A stretch of DNA of 11,628 nucleotides from Chloroflexota bacterium (lineage in GTDB: Bacteria > Chloroflexota > Anaerolineae > Caldilineales > Caldilineaceae), in the NCBI GenBank assembly GCA_003577005.1, contig QEUW01000246.1, forward strand, positions 1 to 11,628. Reading direction: 5' to 3'. The number at the start of each line of letters is the position of its first letter. Position 1 is the first letter of the stretch. This document shows positions 11,581-11,628 of the stretch, one piece after another. The translations under genes and the position numbers were made by a program. Below the pieces are notes generated by a model. That model had not been told where the DNA came from. It saw only the letters and a program-made list of their open reading frames with translations, and ran no database searches.

Positions 11581-11620
11581 AGAGCCGTACTCCTGAAATT
11601 CGGGGGTGCGGCTCTTTTTG
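11581..11620 (+). terminator. Strong intrinsic terminator
   Basis: Positions 11581-11615 can form a stem of up to 15 bp (AGAGCCG at the base pairing with CGGCTCT; the rest with several G-U pairs) and a 5-nt loop, followed directly by TTTTG and more T. It lies 9 nt after the tRNA-like sequence, as expected for a tRNA transcription unit. Confidence 0.85.
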
Positions 11621-11628
11621 TTTCCTTC

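Noticed and set aside
1..11628. CRISPR array, IS element or transposase
   Set aside because: No regularly spaced direct repeats, no transposase-like protein and no paired terminal repeats were seen.

Overview
The window looks like the early/replication half of an integrative mobile element (temperate-phage-like, satellite or ICE-like) in a GC-rich bacterium. A primase-helicase, a tyrosine recombinase, a ParB-MT-A70 adenine methyltransferase fusion, two phage-type HTH repressors and many very small genes sit together in tightly packed, overlapping order. The host cannot be named from the sequence. A Chloroflexota-like or other environmental bacterium is only a weak guess from gene style; no rRNA or housekeeping gene is present.

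Layout. About 1-10164 is one long leftward (minus-strand) array of 14 genes with overlaps or short gaps, most with clear Shine-Dalgarno sequences. In transcription order: a 65-aa protein; a structured leader with three strong hairpins; ParB/MT-A70; a PD-(D/E)XK-like nuclease; a stand-alone LuxR-type HTH; a 110-aa protein; a membrane-anchored coiled-coil protein; the integrase; a 67-aa Cys-pair protein; a 93-aa protein; a 460-aa unknown; a basic-tail/zinc-ribbon protein apparently made by +1 frameshifting; two small genes sharing an N-terminal motif; a 91-aa protein; and a primase-helicase that runs off the left edge. About 10165-10280 is an AT-rich divergent control region, with a good leftward sigma70-like promoter overlapped by a palindrome. 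Rightward from there are two XRE-family regulators (10281-10700 and 10891-11256). The right end (11257-11628) has no convincing gene. It holds two stem-loops, a degenerate tRNA-like sequence and a strong intrinsic terminator, and could be an element/host junction.

How it fits together (inference). The first XRE protein probably acts as the main repressor of the leftward operon. When derepressed, the operon supplies replication, DNA modification and integration/excision proteins from one promoter. The second XRE gene has its own palindrome-bearing promoter region.

Most striking observation. At 3613-3628 (minus strand) the sequence AGG GGG CAT CTT TGA C differs by one base from the E. coli prfB (release factor 2) programmed +1 frameshift site. 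It lies exactly where the frame of a basic-tailed small protein must move by +1 to enter a zinc-ribbon ORF that has no convincing start of its own. This suggests RF2-type recoding in a mobile-element gene that is not prfB.
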